From contig NZ_JASKMT010000008.1 in the NCBI RefSeq assembly GCF_030124175.1, positions 62,001 through 126,000 on the forward strand: a DNA stretch of 64,000 bases, in the 5' to 3' direction. Under the pieces are notes generated by a model. It was not told where the DNA came from. It searched no databases and worked only from the letters and a program-made list of their open reading frames with translations. This document shows, one piece after another, positions 15,693-24,064 of this stretch. The position numbers and the translations under genes are program-made. Origin of the DNA: Streptomyces sp. 549. Lineage in GTDB: Bacteria > Actinomycetota > Actinomycetes > Streptomycetales > Streptomycetaceae. Position 1 is the stretch's first letter. Each line of letters opens with the position of its first letter.

Positions 15693-17225
15693 ATGACGAG
15701 CAGCACCGAGACCACCGTGGCCACCCCGCAGGTTGCGGTAAACGACATCGGTTCCGAGGAAGACTTCCTCGCCGCGATCGACGAGACGATCAAGTACTTC
15801 AACGACGGCGACATCGTCGACGGCGTCATCGTGAAGGTCGACCGGGACGAGGTCCTGCTCGACATCGGTTACAAGACCGAAGGCGTCATCCCTTCCCGCG
15901 AGCTGTCGATCAAGCACGACGTCGACCCCAACGAGGTCGTCGCCGTCGGTGACGAGATCGAGGCCCTCGTCCTCCAGAAGGAGGACAAGGAAGGCCGCCT
16001 GATCCTCTCGAAGAAGCGCGCCCAGTACGAGCGCGCCTGGGGCACGATCGAGAAGATCAAGGAAGAGGACGGGATCGTCACCGGAACCGTCATCGAGGTC
16101 GTCAAGGGTGGTCTCATCCTCGACATCGGCCTCCGCGGCTTCCTCCCCGCCTCCCTGGTCGAGATGCGTCGTGTCCGCGACCTCCAGCCCTACGTGGGCA
16201 AGGAGCTCGAGGCCAAGATCATCGAGCTGGACAAGAACCGCAACAACGTGGTCCTGTCCCGCCGTGCCTGGCTGGAGCAGACGCAGAGCGAGGTGCGCCA
16301 GACCTTCCTCACCACCCTGCAGAAGGGCCAGGTGCGGTCCGGCGTCGTCTCCTCGATCGTCAACTTCGGTGCGTTCGTGGACCTGGGTGGCGTCGACGGC
16401 CTCGTGCACGTCTCGGAGCTGTCCTGGAAGCACATCGACCACCCCTCCGAGGTTGTCGAGGTCGGCCAGGAGGTCACGGTCGAGGTCCTGGACGTCGACA
16501 TGGACCGCGAGCGCGTCTCCCTGTCGCTCAAGGCGACCCAGGAAGACCCGTGGCAGCAGTTCGCCCGGACCCACCAGATCGGCCAGGTCGTCCCCGGCAA
16601 GGTCACCAAGCTGGTGCCGTTCGGTGCGTTCGTCCGCGTCGACGAGGGCATCGAGGGCCTGGTCCACATCTCCGAGCTGGCCGAGCGTCACGTGGAGATC
16701 CCGGAGCAGGTCGTCCAGGTCAACGACGAGATCTTCGTCAAGGTCATCGACATCGACCTCGAGCGCCGTCGCATCAGCCTCTCGCTGAAGCAGGCCAACG
16801 AGTCCTTCGGTGCCGACCCGATGGCGGTCGACTTCGACCCGACCCTCTACGGCATGGCCGCGTCCTACGACGACCAGGGCAACTACATCTACCCCGAGGG
16901 CTTCGACCCCGAGGCCAACGACTGGCTCGAGGGCTACGAGAAGCAGCGCGAGGAGTGGGAGCGCCAGTACGCCGAGGCGCAGACCCGCTTCGAGCAGCAC
17001 CAGGCGCAGGTCGTCAAGTCCCGCGAGGCGGACGCCCAGGCCGAGGCCGAGGGTGTCACCCCGGGTGCGGCTGCCCCGCAGGGCGGCGGCAGCAGCAGCA
17101 GCCAGGGCGGCGGCGGTGGCGGCGGCGGTTCGTACTCCTCGGAGTCGGCCGACGACGCCGGTGCGCTCGCCTCCGACGAGGCGCTTGCCGCACTCCGCGA
17201 GAAGCTGGCCGGCGGCCAGAGCTGA
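15693..17225 (+). CDS. rpsA: 30S ribosomal protein S1
   Basis: A 510-aa mRNA-binding ribosomal protein. It has four S1 domains (about residues 30-105, 120-190, 205-278 and 290-365), each ending in a DIxxxRxRISLSLK-like segment; actinobacterial S1 has four where E. coli has six. After the fourth domain comes an acidic, aromatic helical part and then a flexible Gly/Ser-rich stretch (a run of glycines near residue 470) before the end. The ATG at 15693 is preceded by GGAG about 11 bases upstream. Codon use is strongly biased to preferred C/G-ending codons, consistent with high expression. It is monocistronic between its own promoter and terminator. Confidence 0.97.
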   Translation: MTSSTETTVATPQVAVNDIGSEEDFLAAIDETIKYFNDGDIVDGVIVKVDRDEVLLDIGYKTEGVIPSRELSIKHDVDPNEVVAVGDEIEALVLQKEDKEGRLILSKKRAQYERAWGTIEKIKEEDGIVTGTVIEVVKGGLILDIGLRGFLPASLVEMRRVRDLQPYVGKELEAKIIELDKNRNNVVLSRRAWLEQTQSEVRQTFLTTLQKGQVRSGVVSSIVNFGAFVDLGGVDGLVHVSELSWKHIDHPSEVVEVGQEVTVEVLDVDMDRERVSLSLKATQEDPWQQFARTHQIGQVVPGKVTKLVPFGAFVRVDEGIEGLVHISELAERHVEIPEQVVQVNDEIFVKVIDIDLERRRISLSLKQANESFGADPMAVDFDPTLYGMAASYDDQGNYIYPEGFDPEANDWLEGYEKQREEWERQYAEAQTRFEQHQAQVVKSREADAQAEAEGVTPGAAAPQGGGSSSSQGGGGGGGGSYSSESADDAGALASDEALAALREKLAGGQS

Positions 17226-17260
17226 CGCTCTGCCCCTGACGGCCTGCCTGTGACGGCAGA

Positions 17261-17292
17261 GGGCCCGTCCCCCGGTAACGGGGGGCGGGCCC
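17261..17292 (+). terminator. Terminator of rpsA
   Basis: A 14-bp stem (17261-17274 with 17279-17292, one G-T pair) with the stable GTAA loop and a short TTCGT tail lies 36 bases after the rpsA stop. Confidence 0.88.
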
Positions 17293-17477
17293 TTCGTCAT
17301 GCCCGTCTCCGGCAGGGCCCTGCTCGACCAAGGCGCGGACACCGGCCCGGATGTACGCCACGATGTGGATCTCCGGGAAACCGGGGCAGGTCGTGTGCAC
17401 CGTCAGCGCCCCTCGGGGAATGCGCAGGGGATCACGGACGTTGTTCCGGACGCAGTCGATCAAGAGGGGCGGCACCA

Positions 17478-18428
17478 GTGAAACCGCACGAGTTGTACGA
17501 ATGGGAGCCGGCCGGGCTCCGCGCGGTGGACGAGATCATCGACGACGGGGTCGGTGCCGGGCTCGTGATGCTCTACCACTTCGAGGGGTTCATCGACGCG
17601 GGCGCCACCGGCGAGCAGATCGTGGAGCGGCTCACCGACGCGGCCAGTCCGCAGGTCGTCGCCCGGTTCGCCGCGGACCGCCTCGTCGACTACCGCGCGC
17701 GGCGTCCGCTGATGACGTTCCGTCGCGACCGGTGGGTCGCCTACGAGGCGCCGCGACTGGAGCTGAGCCTGCTGCGCGACGCCGCGGGCGTGCCGTTCCT
17801 GCTGCTGTCCGGCCCCGAGCCGGATGTCGAGTGGGAGCTGTTCACGGCCGCCGTGCGGGAGGTCGTGGAACGGCTCGGCGTGCGGCTCTCCGTCACCTTC
17901 CACGGCATCCCCATGGGCGTACCGCACACCCGCCCGGTCGGCCTGACACCGCACGGCAACCGCGCCGAGCTGGTCCCGAGCGGCCCCGGCCTCTTCGACG
18001 AGGCCGCCGTACCGGGTAGCGCCGCGGCACTCACCGAGCTGCGGCTCTCCGAGGCGGGCCATGACGTGCTCGGCATCGCCGCCCATGTGCCGCACTACAT
18101 CGCGCGCTCGGCGTACCCGGACGCCGCACTCGTCACCGTGGAGGCCATCACCTCGGCCACGGGCCTGGTCCTTCCCGGCGTCACCCACGACCTGCGCAAC
18201 GAGGCCCACCGGGCGCAGAACGAGATCGAACGCCAACTCGCCGAGGGCGACGAGGAACTGGTCTCCGTCGTCCGCGGCCTGGAGCAGCAGTACGACGCCG
18301 TGGCGGGTGCCGCCAGTCGGGGCAGCCTCGTCGCGGAGGCCAGTGAGCTGCCGTCCGCCGAGGAGCTGGGTGAGGTCTTCGAACGGTTCCTCGCCGACCG
18401 TGAGCAGGACGGCGAGTCCGGAACCTGA
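17478..18428 (+). CDS. PAC2 family protein
   Basis: A 316-aa protein of the PAC2 (proteasome assembly chaperone 2-like) family, found in nearly all actinobacteria next to or near proteasome or coaE genes. Characteristic segments are [14 protein letters not shown] near the start, then [12 protein letters not shown] and [14 protein letters not shown]; the C-terminal third is a charged helical region ending in a low-complexity acidic tail. GTG at 17478 follows GAGGGG with suitable spacing. Biochemical role in bacteria is not established. It is followed by coaE after 25 bases, but coaE also has its own promoter-like box. Confidence 0.85.
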   Translation: MKPHELYEWEPAGLRAVDEIIDDGVGAGLVMLYHFEGFIDAGATGEQIVERLTDAASPQVVARFAADRLVDYRARRPLMTFRRDRWVAYEAPRLELSLLRDAAGVPFLLLSGPEPDVEWELFTAAVREVVERLGVRLSVTFHGIPMGVPHTRPVGLTPHGNRAELVPSGPGLFDEAAVPGSAAALTELRLSEAGHDVLGIAAHVPHYIARSAYPDAALVTVEAITSATGLVLPGVTHDLRNEAHRAQNEIERQLAEGDEELVSVVRGLEQQYDAVAGAASRGSLVAEASELPSAEELGEVFERFLADREQDGESGT

Positions 18429-18440
18429 ACCACCGGCCCG

Positions 18441-18453
18441 TAGGCTGGGCGGC
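18441..18453 (+). promoter_or_regulatory. Probable leaderless promoter of coaE
   Basis: TAGGCT at 18441-18446 stands 7 bases before the ATG at 18454 and no ribosome-binding site is present. This spacing places the transcription start at the start codon. Confidence 0.55.
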
Positions 18454-19047
18454 ATGGTGAAAGTCGGGCTGACAGGTGGTATCGGGGCGGGCAAGAGCGA
18501 GGTGTCCCGCAGGCTGGGCGAACTGGGCGCGCTGGTCATCGACGCCGACCGCCTCGCACGTGAGGCGGTCGCGCCCGGGACCCCCGGGCACGCCGCGGTC
18601 GTCGCCGAGTTCGGCACGGACGTCCTCCAGGCGGACGGCGGCATCGACCGGGCGGCACTCGGCCGGGTGGTGTTCGGCGACCCGCAGCGCCTCGCCGCGC
18701 TGAACGCCATCGTGCACCCGCGGGTGGCGGAGCTGTCCGCAGCCCTGGAGGAGGCGGCCGGAGAGGACGCGGTCGTCGTGCACGACGTGCCGCTGCTGAC
18801 CGAGAACGGCCTCGCGCCGCTGTTCGACACGGTTGTGGTGGTCGACGCGTCGCCCGCGACGCAGCTGGACCGCCTGGTGCGGCTGCGCGGCATGTCCGAG
18901 CAGGACGCCCGGGCCAGGATGGCGGCCCAGGCCGACCGCGAGCAGCGACTGGCCGTGGCCGATCTGGTCATCGACAACGACGGGCCGCTTGACGCCCTGG
19001 AACCGCAGGTACTCGACGTCTGGCGGCGCCTGGCCGCCACCGCCTGA
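18454..19047 (+). CDS. coaE: Dephospho-CoA kinase
   Basis: A 197-aa enzyme that phosphorylates dephospho-CoA in the last step of coenzyme A synthesis. The P-loop GGIGAGKS is at residues 8-15; [13 protein letters not shown] and [11 protein letters not shown] are family motifs for substrate binding and the lid. Length is normal for a stand-alone CoaE; some actinobacteria (for example Mycobacterium) carry an added C-terminal domain, which is absent here. It follows a PAC2-family gene, a common actinobacterial arrangement. Confidence 0.95.
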   Translation: MVKVGLTGGIGAGKSEVSRRLGELGALVIDADRLAREAVAPGTPGHAAVVAEFGTDVLQADGGIDRAALGRVVFGDPQRLAALNAIVHPRVAELSAALEEAAGEDAVVVHDVPLLTENGLAPLFDTVVVVDASPATQLDRLVRLRGMSEQDARARMAAQADREQRLAVADLVIDNDGPLDALEPQVLDVWRRLAATA

Positions 19048-19167
19048 CTCTGGCCGCCACCGCCCAGGCGTGCGGCAGGGCCGGGAACGGGTGTGCCGGC
19101 GTGGCCGCGTGATGCGGCGGGAATGCATGCCCGGGTGGCGGCGTTGTCCCCGCCAGAGGAGGCACTC

Positions 19168-19551
19168 ATGTCCCGCACGCCCGAGACGCACATCATCGGT
19201 TTCCGCGCGGCCGAGCACCTGCTCGCCGCCAGGGACCCCCGCGGCGCGCTGAAGCTGCTCGACCCGGTCGTCGCCGCCCACCCCGAGAACACCGCCGCCC
19301 GCCTGCTGCGGGCTCGGGCGTTCTTCCTCGGCGCCCAGCTGCGCTCCGCCGAGCAGGAGTTCCAGGTGGTTCTGGAACGCGAGCCCGACAACGCCTTCGC
19401 CCACTTCGCGCTCGGCAGGACCCTGGAGCGGGCCGGCCGTCCCGACGAGGCCAAGCGGCACTTCCGGCTTGCCGCCGCGCTCGACCCCCGCCCCGACTTC
19501 TGGGACGCGGCCGACTTCGACGGTCCCGGGACGGACGCAGCCGTCGGCTGA
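19168..19551 (+). CDS. Tetratricopeptide repeat protein
   Basis: A small 127-aa soluble protein of about three TPR units, probably a protein-protein adaptor. The repeat pattern is visible in AAEHLLAARDPRGALKLLDP, then AARLLRARAFFLGAQLRSAE, then AHFALGRTLERAGRPDEAKR. The ATG at 19168 is chosen for its strong AGAGGAGG at 19155-19162; an ATG at 19093 has none. No partner can be named. It lies 120 bases after coaE and ends at a very strong palindrome. Confidence 0.85.
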   Translation: MSRTPETHIIGFRAAEHLLAARDPRGALKLLDPVVAAHPENTAARLLRARAFFLGAQLRSAEQEFQVVLEREPDNAFAHFALGRTLERAGRPDEAKRHFRLAAALDPRPDFWDAADFDGPGTDAAVG

Positions 19552-19593
19552 GTCCCCCCTCCACCGCCCCGGGACGGCGTCCCGGCACACGCT

Positions 19594-19637
19594 CGACGGA
19601 TGTCCGGTAGGCCGCGCGGCCTACCGGACATCCGTCG
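19594..19637. terminator. Perfect 44-bp palindrome, bidirectional terminator
   Basis: Positions 19594-19615 are the exact reverse complement of 19616-19637. It lies between the converging TPR gene and the unknown minus-strand gene, as expected for a shared terminator. Length and perfection are unusual even for this genome. Confidence 0.8.
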
Positions 19638-19676
19638 TCCGACGTCCGGATCACCGGTTCAGGGCGGCTCCCCGGC

Positions 19677-20459
19677 TCACTCCGCCGGGGTTGAAGCGTC
19701 CGGCACCGGAGCGGTGCCCAGGCCCAGGGTGCCGGTGAGGAAGAAGGAACCGTCCACCCAGTTCCCGACGGCCGGACGCCGGTGGTCGAGCTGTACGTCG
19801 GCCGCCGCGACGTCGATCTCCGTGTCAGCGAGCGTCCGCACCCGCAGCCGGTGGAACACCTCCCCGGTGAGGTCGCTCTCCGTGCGTCGCACGGCGACCA
19901 CCTCTCCCGCGAACAGTGCGTGCGCGGTGGGCAGCCATCCGGCCTCGGCGTCGTCCGGGCGGAACAGCCCGGCGGGGACGAGGTAGTGCGAGGCGAACTT
20001 CATCTCCCGGTCGGCCTGCGCCGCCTCGTAGGCGGCTTCGTCGGGGAACACCGTGAGGTGTTCCGCCAGGGCGCTGAGCCGCAGCGCGCCCTCCACCGGC
20101 GGGGATCGCAGACCGCGCAGCTCGACCCGGTCCGTCAGTTCGACGGGCAGCGGGCACACCGACTCGCCGCCGGGCGCGTCGAGCAGTTCCATGTGCGCGG
20201 TCCCGTCCGACGCCAGCGCGATGCCGCGCACCGGGACCGGTCGGCCTCCGGGGACAAGACACGGCAGCACATGGGTCAGCGCGCCCTCACCGTTGACCTC
20301 CATCTCGACCCGGGCCCCGCCGGACCCGGTCCACACCGTCCTCGTGGCGCCTCCGCCCGCGTCGTCGCTCGCGCCGAGGGCGTACAGCCGCCGCAGCAGG
20401 TCCTCGTACTCCTCCCGGCTGCTGACCTCGAGCCCGATAGCCCCGAAATGACTCACCAT
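19677..20459 (-). CDS. Hypothetical protein of unknown function
   Basis: A 260-aa soluble protein that I do not recognise. It begins with SHFGAIGLEVSSREEYEDLLRR, which resembles the start of a glyoxalase/VOC-like fold, and continues with alternating strands, for example ARVEMEVNGEGALTHVLPCL and PVPVRGIALASDGTAHMELL. No signal peptide or membrane segment is seen. The third-position GC pattern is that of a real gene. The ATG at 20459 has a weak ribosome site; a GTG at 20474 preceded by AGGGTGAG is an equally possible start. It diverges from a cupin gene across a region that holds a perfect dyad. Confidence 0.75.
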   Translation of the reverse strand: MVSHFGAIGLEVSSREEYEDLLRRLYALGASDDAGGGATRTVWTGSGGARVEMEVNGEGALTHVLPCLVPGGRPVPVRGIALASDGTAHMELLDAPGGESVCPLPVELTDRVELRGLRSPPVEGALRLSALAEHLTVFPDEAAYEAAQADREMKFASHYLVPAGLFRPDDAEAGWLPTAHALFAGEVVAVRRTESDLTGEVFHRLRVRTLADTEIDVAAADVQLDHRRPAVGNWVDGSFFLTGTLGLGTAPVPDASTPAE

Positions 20460-20507
20460 GCGACCAGCGTCCACGCCGACTCACCCTGCGGGAAAGGGAT
20501 TTAGCGT

Positions 20508-20524
20508 GCTGACGCGGCGTCAGC
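20508..20524. promoter_or_regulatory. Dyad operator candidate between divergent genes
   Basis: GCTGACG-CGG-CGTCAGC is a perfect 7-bp inverted repeat in the 154-bp gap between the unknown minus-strand gene and the cupin gene. Its position would allow one regulator to control both. Confidence 0.45.
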
Positions 20525-20613
20525 GGGTACCGTGACGGCGGTTCGGTCTCCGTTGAGGGTTGAACCACCAAGGTGCTCGGCTGTGGTGAGGCATGCGGCG
20601 AAGGGCGGGGCGG

Positions 20614-21108
20614 ATGAACGACAGCACTCAGGACACGCGGCGAGCGGGCCGCAAGCGCAGACCTGAGCTCACCGGTGGATGCGGGCAGTCCCCGGCCATG
20701 GGCGCTCCGTCCGTCACCGGTGGTTCCGGCAGGGGTGTCACCGCGGAGCAGCTGGCGACGGGAACCTCCGGGGAGGCGGTGACCATACTGGCCCCCGGCC
20801 GGGTCGACGTGACGATGAGCCGGGTCACCATCGAACCCGGCGGCAGCACGGAATGGCACTACCACCCCGGCCCGGTGATCGGCGTGGTCAGCTCCGGGAC
20901 CCTGACGCGCACACTGAGCGAGGGCACTGTGGAGGTCAGCGGACCTGGCAGCACCATCCTGGAACCAGCCGGACGCGCCCACCTGCACCGGGCCCGTAAC
21001 CTCGGCACGGACCCCGTCGAGCTCTACGTCACCTACTTCGTGCCCGAAGGAAGCCCCTTGTCGGTGGACGTGCCGGTTGCGGATGCCGGCGGGCGGGAGG
21101 AGGAGTGA
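20614..21108 (+). CDS. Cupin-domain protein
   Basis: A 164-aa single-domain cupin. Cupin motif 1 is present as GSTEWHYHPGPVIGVVSSG, with two histidines and a downstream glutamate-position replaced, and motif 2 as PAGRAHLHRARN. These are the usual metal ligands of small beta-barrel enzymes or sensors. The first 50 residues are Arg/Gly-rich and lack structure, so the true start could be later (for example ATG at 20698). ATG 20614 has only a weak GGGGCGG site. Function and ligand are not readable. The HYHPG core resembles cupins that bind small signals or quinone-like substrates, which is speculation. Confidence 0.75.
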   Translation: MNDSTQDTRRAGRKRRPELTGGCGQSPAMGAPSVTGGSGRGVTAEQLATGTSGEAVTILAPGRVDVTMSRVTIEPGGSTEWHYHPGPVIGVVSSGTLTRTLSEGTVEVSGPGSTILEPAGRAHLHRARNLGTDPVELYVTYFVPEGSPLSVDVPVADAGGREEE

Positions 21109-21322
21109 ACACACGATGCCGGCGTGTCCACTGCCCCTGCCGTCCTTTCATCCAGCAGGAAGGTGGCGATCCCCGCTCGTCGGATGCGCAGCTCGGAAGG
21201 CGTCTCCGGTTCGGATGCGGCGCTGTCGACGTTCGATCGCGCGCTGGTGCGGCTACTCACCTGACTCGACGCGGGGTTGCAGACGGCAGGTGCGGGCCGG
21301 GGTTTTCGGGCACCCGCCGGGG

Positions 21323-21817
21323 ATGGACCACACGCAGCCCGGCGCACGAGCCGCCGCACAGCCCACCGACGCGCCTTCGGCGTCCGCCGACCGGCCCGCG
21401 CCCGCCCACCAGCGCCCGCCCGGCGTCTCGGACACCACGGTGAAGGCCCTCGGCGCGCTCTCGGAGGCTCTGGAGACGACCGAGCGGGCTCGCGGGCACC
21501 TGTACAGCTTCCACCAGCTCACCGGCGGCGCCGACCTGAAGCTGGGCGAGGCCGTGGACCTGCTGCGGGAGGCCGGCCACGAGGAGGCCGCCGACCGGCT
21601 GGAGCGGGACCTCGTGGGGCGGAACGTACTGCCGGGCCGGTGGACCTTCCAGATCGTCGAGCAGTACGACGACGACTACTACCGCACCTTCAAGGACGCC
21701 GAGGAGCACCTGCGGGGCGAGCTGGTCGGCGGCCGCAGGCACCTGTTCGAGGCGGAGATGAAGGAGACCCGGCGCACGCCCGGCGCGCCGGGCCATGAGG
21801 CGCGCCCGGCGGACTGA
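21323..21817 (+). CDS. Conserved hypothetical protein
   Basis: A 164-aa soluble protein I cannot assign. Residues 1-45 are Ala/Pro-rich and probably disordered. Residues 45-160 are helical and well formed: LGALSEALETTERARGHLY, GEAVDLLREAGHEEAADRLE, then WTFQIVEQYDDDYYRTFKDA. The run of acidic and tyrosine residues in the middle is distinctive. Start ATG 21323 has no clear ribosome site; the frame is open upstream to 21077 but that part has poor codon bias. The 214 bases between the cupin stop and this start show nothing else. It ends in a hairpin facing the aminotransferase gene. Confidence 0.7.
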   Translation: MDHTQPGARAAAQPTDAPSASADRPAPAHQRPPGVSDTTVKALGALSEALETTERARGHLYSFHQLTGGADLKLGEAVDLLREAGHEEAADRLERDLVGRNVLPGRWTFQIVEQYDDDYYRTFKDAEEHLRGELVGGRRHLFEAEMKETRRTPGAPGHEARPAD

Positions 21818-21825
21818 CCCGCCGG
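21806..21825. terminator. Possible short bidirectional terminator
   Basis: CCGGCGG (21806-21812) pairs with CCGCCGG (21819-21825) around a 6-nt loop that contains the stop codon of the preceding gene. It lies between converging genes. Confidence 0.45.
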
Positions 21826-21900
21826 ACGAAGTCGCCCGTTCCTCCGCCCCCGGCCGGTGCAGGCGCGGCTGCGGGGCGGCGGATGGGGGAGGGCAGGGGG

Positions 21901-23826
21901 TCACCTGGCCAGCAGCACCGGGGCCGGCAGATGGGTGAGGTTCTGCGCCGCGTTGGGCGCGACCGAGTCCGAGCCGCTGTTCTGACCCCCGGAGGAGGGG
22001 CCGGAGCCCGCCGGCCCGGAACCGGCCGGGGGCACGGCCTCCAACGGGGTGGTGAGTTCCACCGCGGGGACGCTCTGCTCCGGAGCGGGAGAGGGCACGC
22101 CCTGACCGAAACTCTGATCCGGCCCCTGCGGCACGTAAGCCTGCTGTTGTTGCTGCTGCGGCTGTGCCTGTTGTGCTTGCTGGAGTTGCTGTGACTGCTG
22201 GGGGGCCTGGTTCTGGAACTGCTGCTGGGGGGCCGAGAAGGCAGGGTCCGGGCCGGGCGCAAGCGGGCCGGTGAGGTACTCCGGCCCCCCCGCTCCCGGC
22301 TGGAGACCGGTGTACTGCTCCGAAGGAGCCCCGGGCGCCGCGTAGCCGGCCGTCGGCCACCCGGCACCACCGGAGTAGCCGGTATTCCCGGAGTAGCCGG
22401 TCCCTCCGGAGTAGCCGGTGCCCCCCGCGTAGCCGGGCGCGGGGTAGGGGGAGGACGGGTAGGACGGTGCCGGGCCGGCGGGCGCGGGGGCGTACGCGGC
22501 GGGCTGGGGCGCGAGCTGCGGGGCTGGCTGCGGGGTGGGCGCGTACTGGGTGGGCAGGTAGAGGCCGGCCGTGGACTGGGACGGCGCCTGCGGGCCTGCC
22601 GTCAGCATGGGCTGCGATGCCGGAGGCAGCTGCGCGGGCGCGGCCGGCTGAAGCTGCTCGGGAGGTGCGGGCGCGTACCACTCACTGCCGTACAGCACCT
22701 GGCTGAGGCCGGTGAGGAGCCTGCCGACGTCCGCCTGCTGACGCACCACCAGGCGCAGGAACTGGCTGCTGCTGCCCAGCTTGTTGCCGCACTCGCGGAT
22801 CAGCACGCCGTGTTCGGCGAGCAGGCGGTTGCGCAGCACCACGCCGTCCGCGCCGTCGGGGAGCCGCACGAAGAGGAAGTTGCCCTGCGAGGGGTAGACG
22901 GTCAGGCCGGGCAGCGTACGCAGCTGCCGGTACATCTCCTGCCGGTCCCAGCTGACCCGTTGCAGGCTCTCCCCGTACTCCTGCTGGTGCTCGGACAGCA
23001 TGAACACCACCGCCTCGGCGAAGGAGTTGAGGTTCCACTTGGGCAGGTTGTCGCGGATGCGGGCGGCCAGGCCCGGGTTGGCGACCATGTAGCCGAAGCG
23101 GACCCCGTGCAGCCCGAAGTTCTTGCCGAGGCTGCGCAGCACCACGACGTTGGGCCGCAGCACCGCCTCCTCGACGACGCTGGGCCACGCCTCCGCGTCG
23201 ACGAAGTCGAGGAAGGACTCGTCGACGACGACCAGATCGAGGTCCACGAGAGCGTCCAGCATGGTGACCACGGCCTGTCGCGGCAGATAGCCGCCGTCCG
23301 GGTTGTTGGGGTTGCAGATCACCGCGGTCCGCGAGCCGCGCAGCCGGACGAAGTTGACGAACGCGGCCGGGTCCAGGGCGAAGCCGGCCTGCTCGGGCAG
23401 CACGAACATGTCCACCCGCTTGCCGGTCTCCATCGGCTGGTCGGTCCAGCGGCCGAAGGTGGGGATCGGGACGGCCAGCGAGTCCCGGACCAGCAGGTGG
23501 TCGATCCAGGTGATCAGCTCCGTGGAGCCGTTGCCCATGGCGACGGTGCGCGGGTTGAGGCCGAGCGTGGCGCAGAGGCGGTCGGTGATGGTGTCGGTGC
23601 TGCTCGGGTAGTACGTGAGGATCTCCCGCATCCGCATCATCAACTCGTCGAACATCTCCGGCGTGGGGAAGTACGGGTTGCAGGGGATGCAGAAGTCGAC
23701 CAGCCCCGCACCGCTCGCCGAACCACCGGAGGCCTGCCGGGCTGCCCGGTTGAGGGCGAACAGCGAGGGGCTGTGCGCCCCGGCGGTGCTGAAGAGGTCG
23801 AGCGCGTTGCCGACGGCGACAGTCAA
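21901..23826 (-). CDS. Class I/II aminotransferase with a long low-complexity C-terminal tail
   Basis: Residues 1-380 are a PLP-dependent fold type I aminotransferase, similar in outline to histidinol-phosphate or threonine-phosphate aminotransferases. Signs are ITWIDHLLV, the cofactor-contacting ICNPNNPDGGYL, VVVDESFLDF, and the PLP lysine K235 in SLGKNFGLHGVRFGY. Residues about 383-641 are a Pro/Gln/Ala/Tyr-rich tail with glutamine runs and four or five copies of a GYSGGT-like unit, which no usual family member has. The start is TTG at 23826, supported by a perfect AGGAGG 7 bases before it. The amino donor and product are not evident. It stands alone, divergent from the VWA gene. Confidence 0.85.
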   Translation of the reverse strand: MTVAVGNALDLFSTAGAHSPSLFALNRAARQASGGSASGAGLVDFCIPCNPYFPTPEMFDELMMRMREILTYYPSSTDTITDRLCATLGLNPRTVAMGNGSTELITWIDHLLVRDSLAVPIPTFGRWTDQPMETGKRVDMFVLPEQAGFALDPAAFVNFVRLRGSRTAVICNPNNPDGGYLPRQAVVTMLDALVDLDLVVVDESFLDFVDAEAWPSVVEEAVLRPNVVVLRSLGKNFGLHGVRFGYMVANPGLAARIRDNLPKWNLNSFAEAVVFMLSEHQQEYGESLQRVSWDRQEMYRQLRTLPGLTVYPSQGNFLFVRLPDGADGVVLRNRLLAEHGVLIRECGNKLGSSSQFLRLVVRQQADVGRLLTGLSQVLYGSEWYAPAPPEQLQPAAPAQLPPASQPMLTAGPQAPSQSTAGLYLPTQYAPTPQPAPQLAPQPAAYAPAPAGPAPSYPSSPYPAPGYAGGTGYSGGTGYSGNTGYSGGAGWPTAGYAAPGAPSEQYTGLQPGAGGPEYLTGPLAPGPDPAFSAPQQQFQNQAPQQSQQLQQAQQAQPQQQQQQAYVPQGPDQSFGQGVPSPAPEQSVPAVELTTPLEAVPPAGSGPAGSGPSSGGQNSGSDSVAPNAAQNLTHLPAPVLLAR

Positions 23827-24028
23827 GACAGTGCCTCCTGTGGTGCGAACCGCGCGGCCCGCGGTGGGTCCTCACCCGGTATACGCGGCGCACCGCCGAT
23901 GTGTTCAGTCGGTGTTCGATCCGTGTGCGACCGGCAACGGGACCGGGCGGGCGCGCCGTGTGTGCTGCCTGCCGGCTCGTGTGGCACAGGTGCGGTTTCG
24001 CGCCCATGTCGTCTTTGTGCGGCCCGTT

Positions 24029-24064
24029 TTGGCGCTGGGCGCGCGGGTCAATAGGATCCGCCAG
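24029..24064 (+). promoter_or_regulatory. Leaderless promoter of the VWA gene
   Basis: TTGGCG (24029-24034) and TAGGAT (24052-24057) are 17 bases apart, and the ATG begins 7 bases after the second box. There is no ribosome-binding site, so the transcript probably starts at the start codon. Confidence 0.65.
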
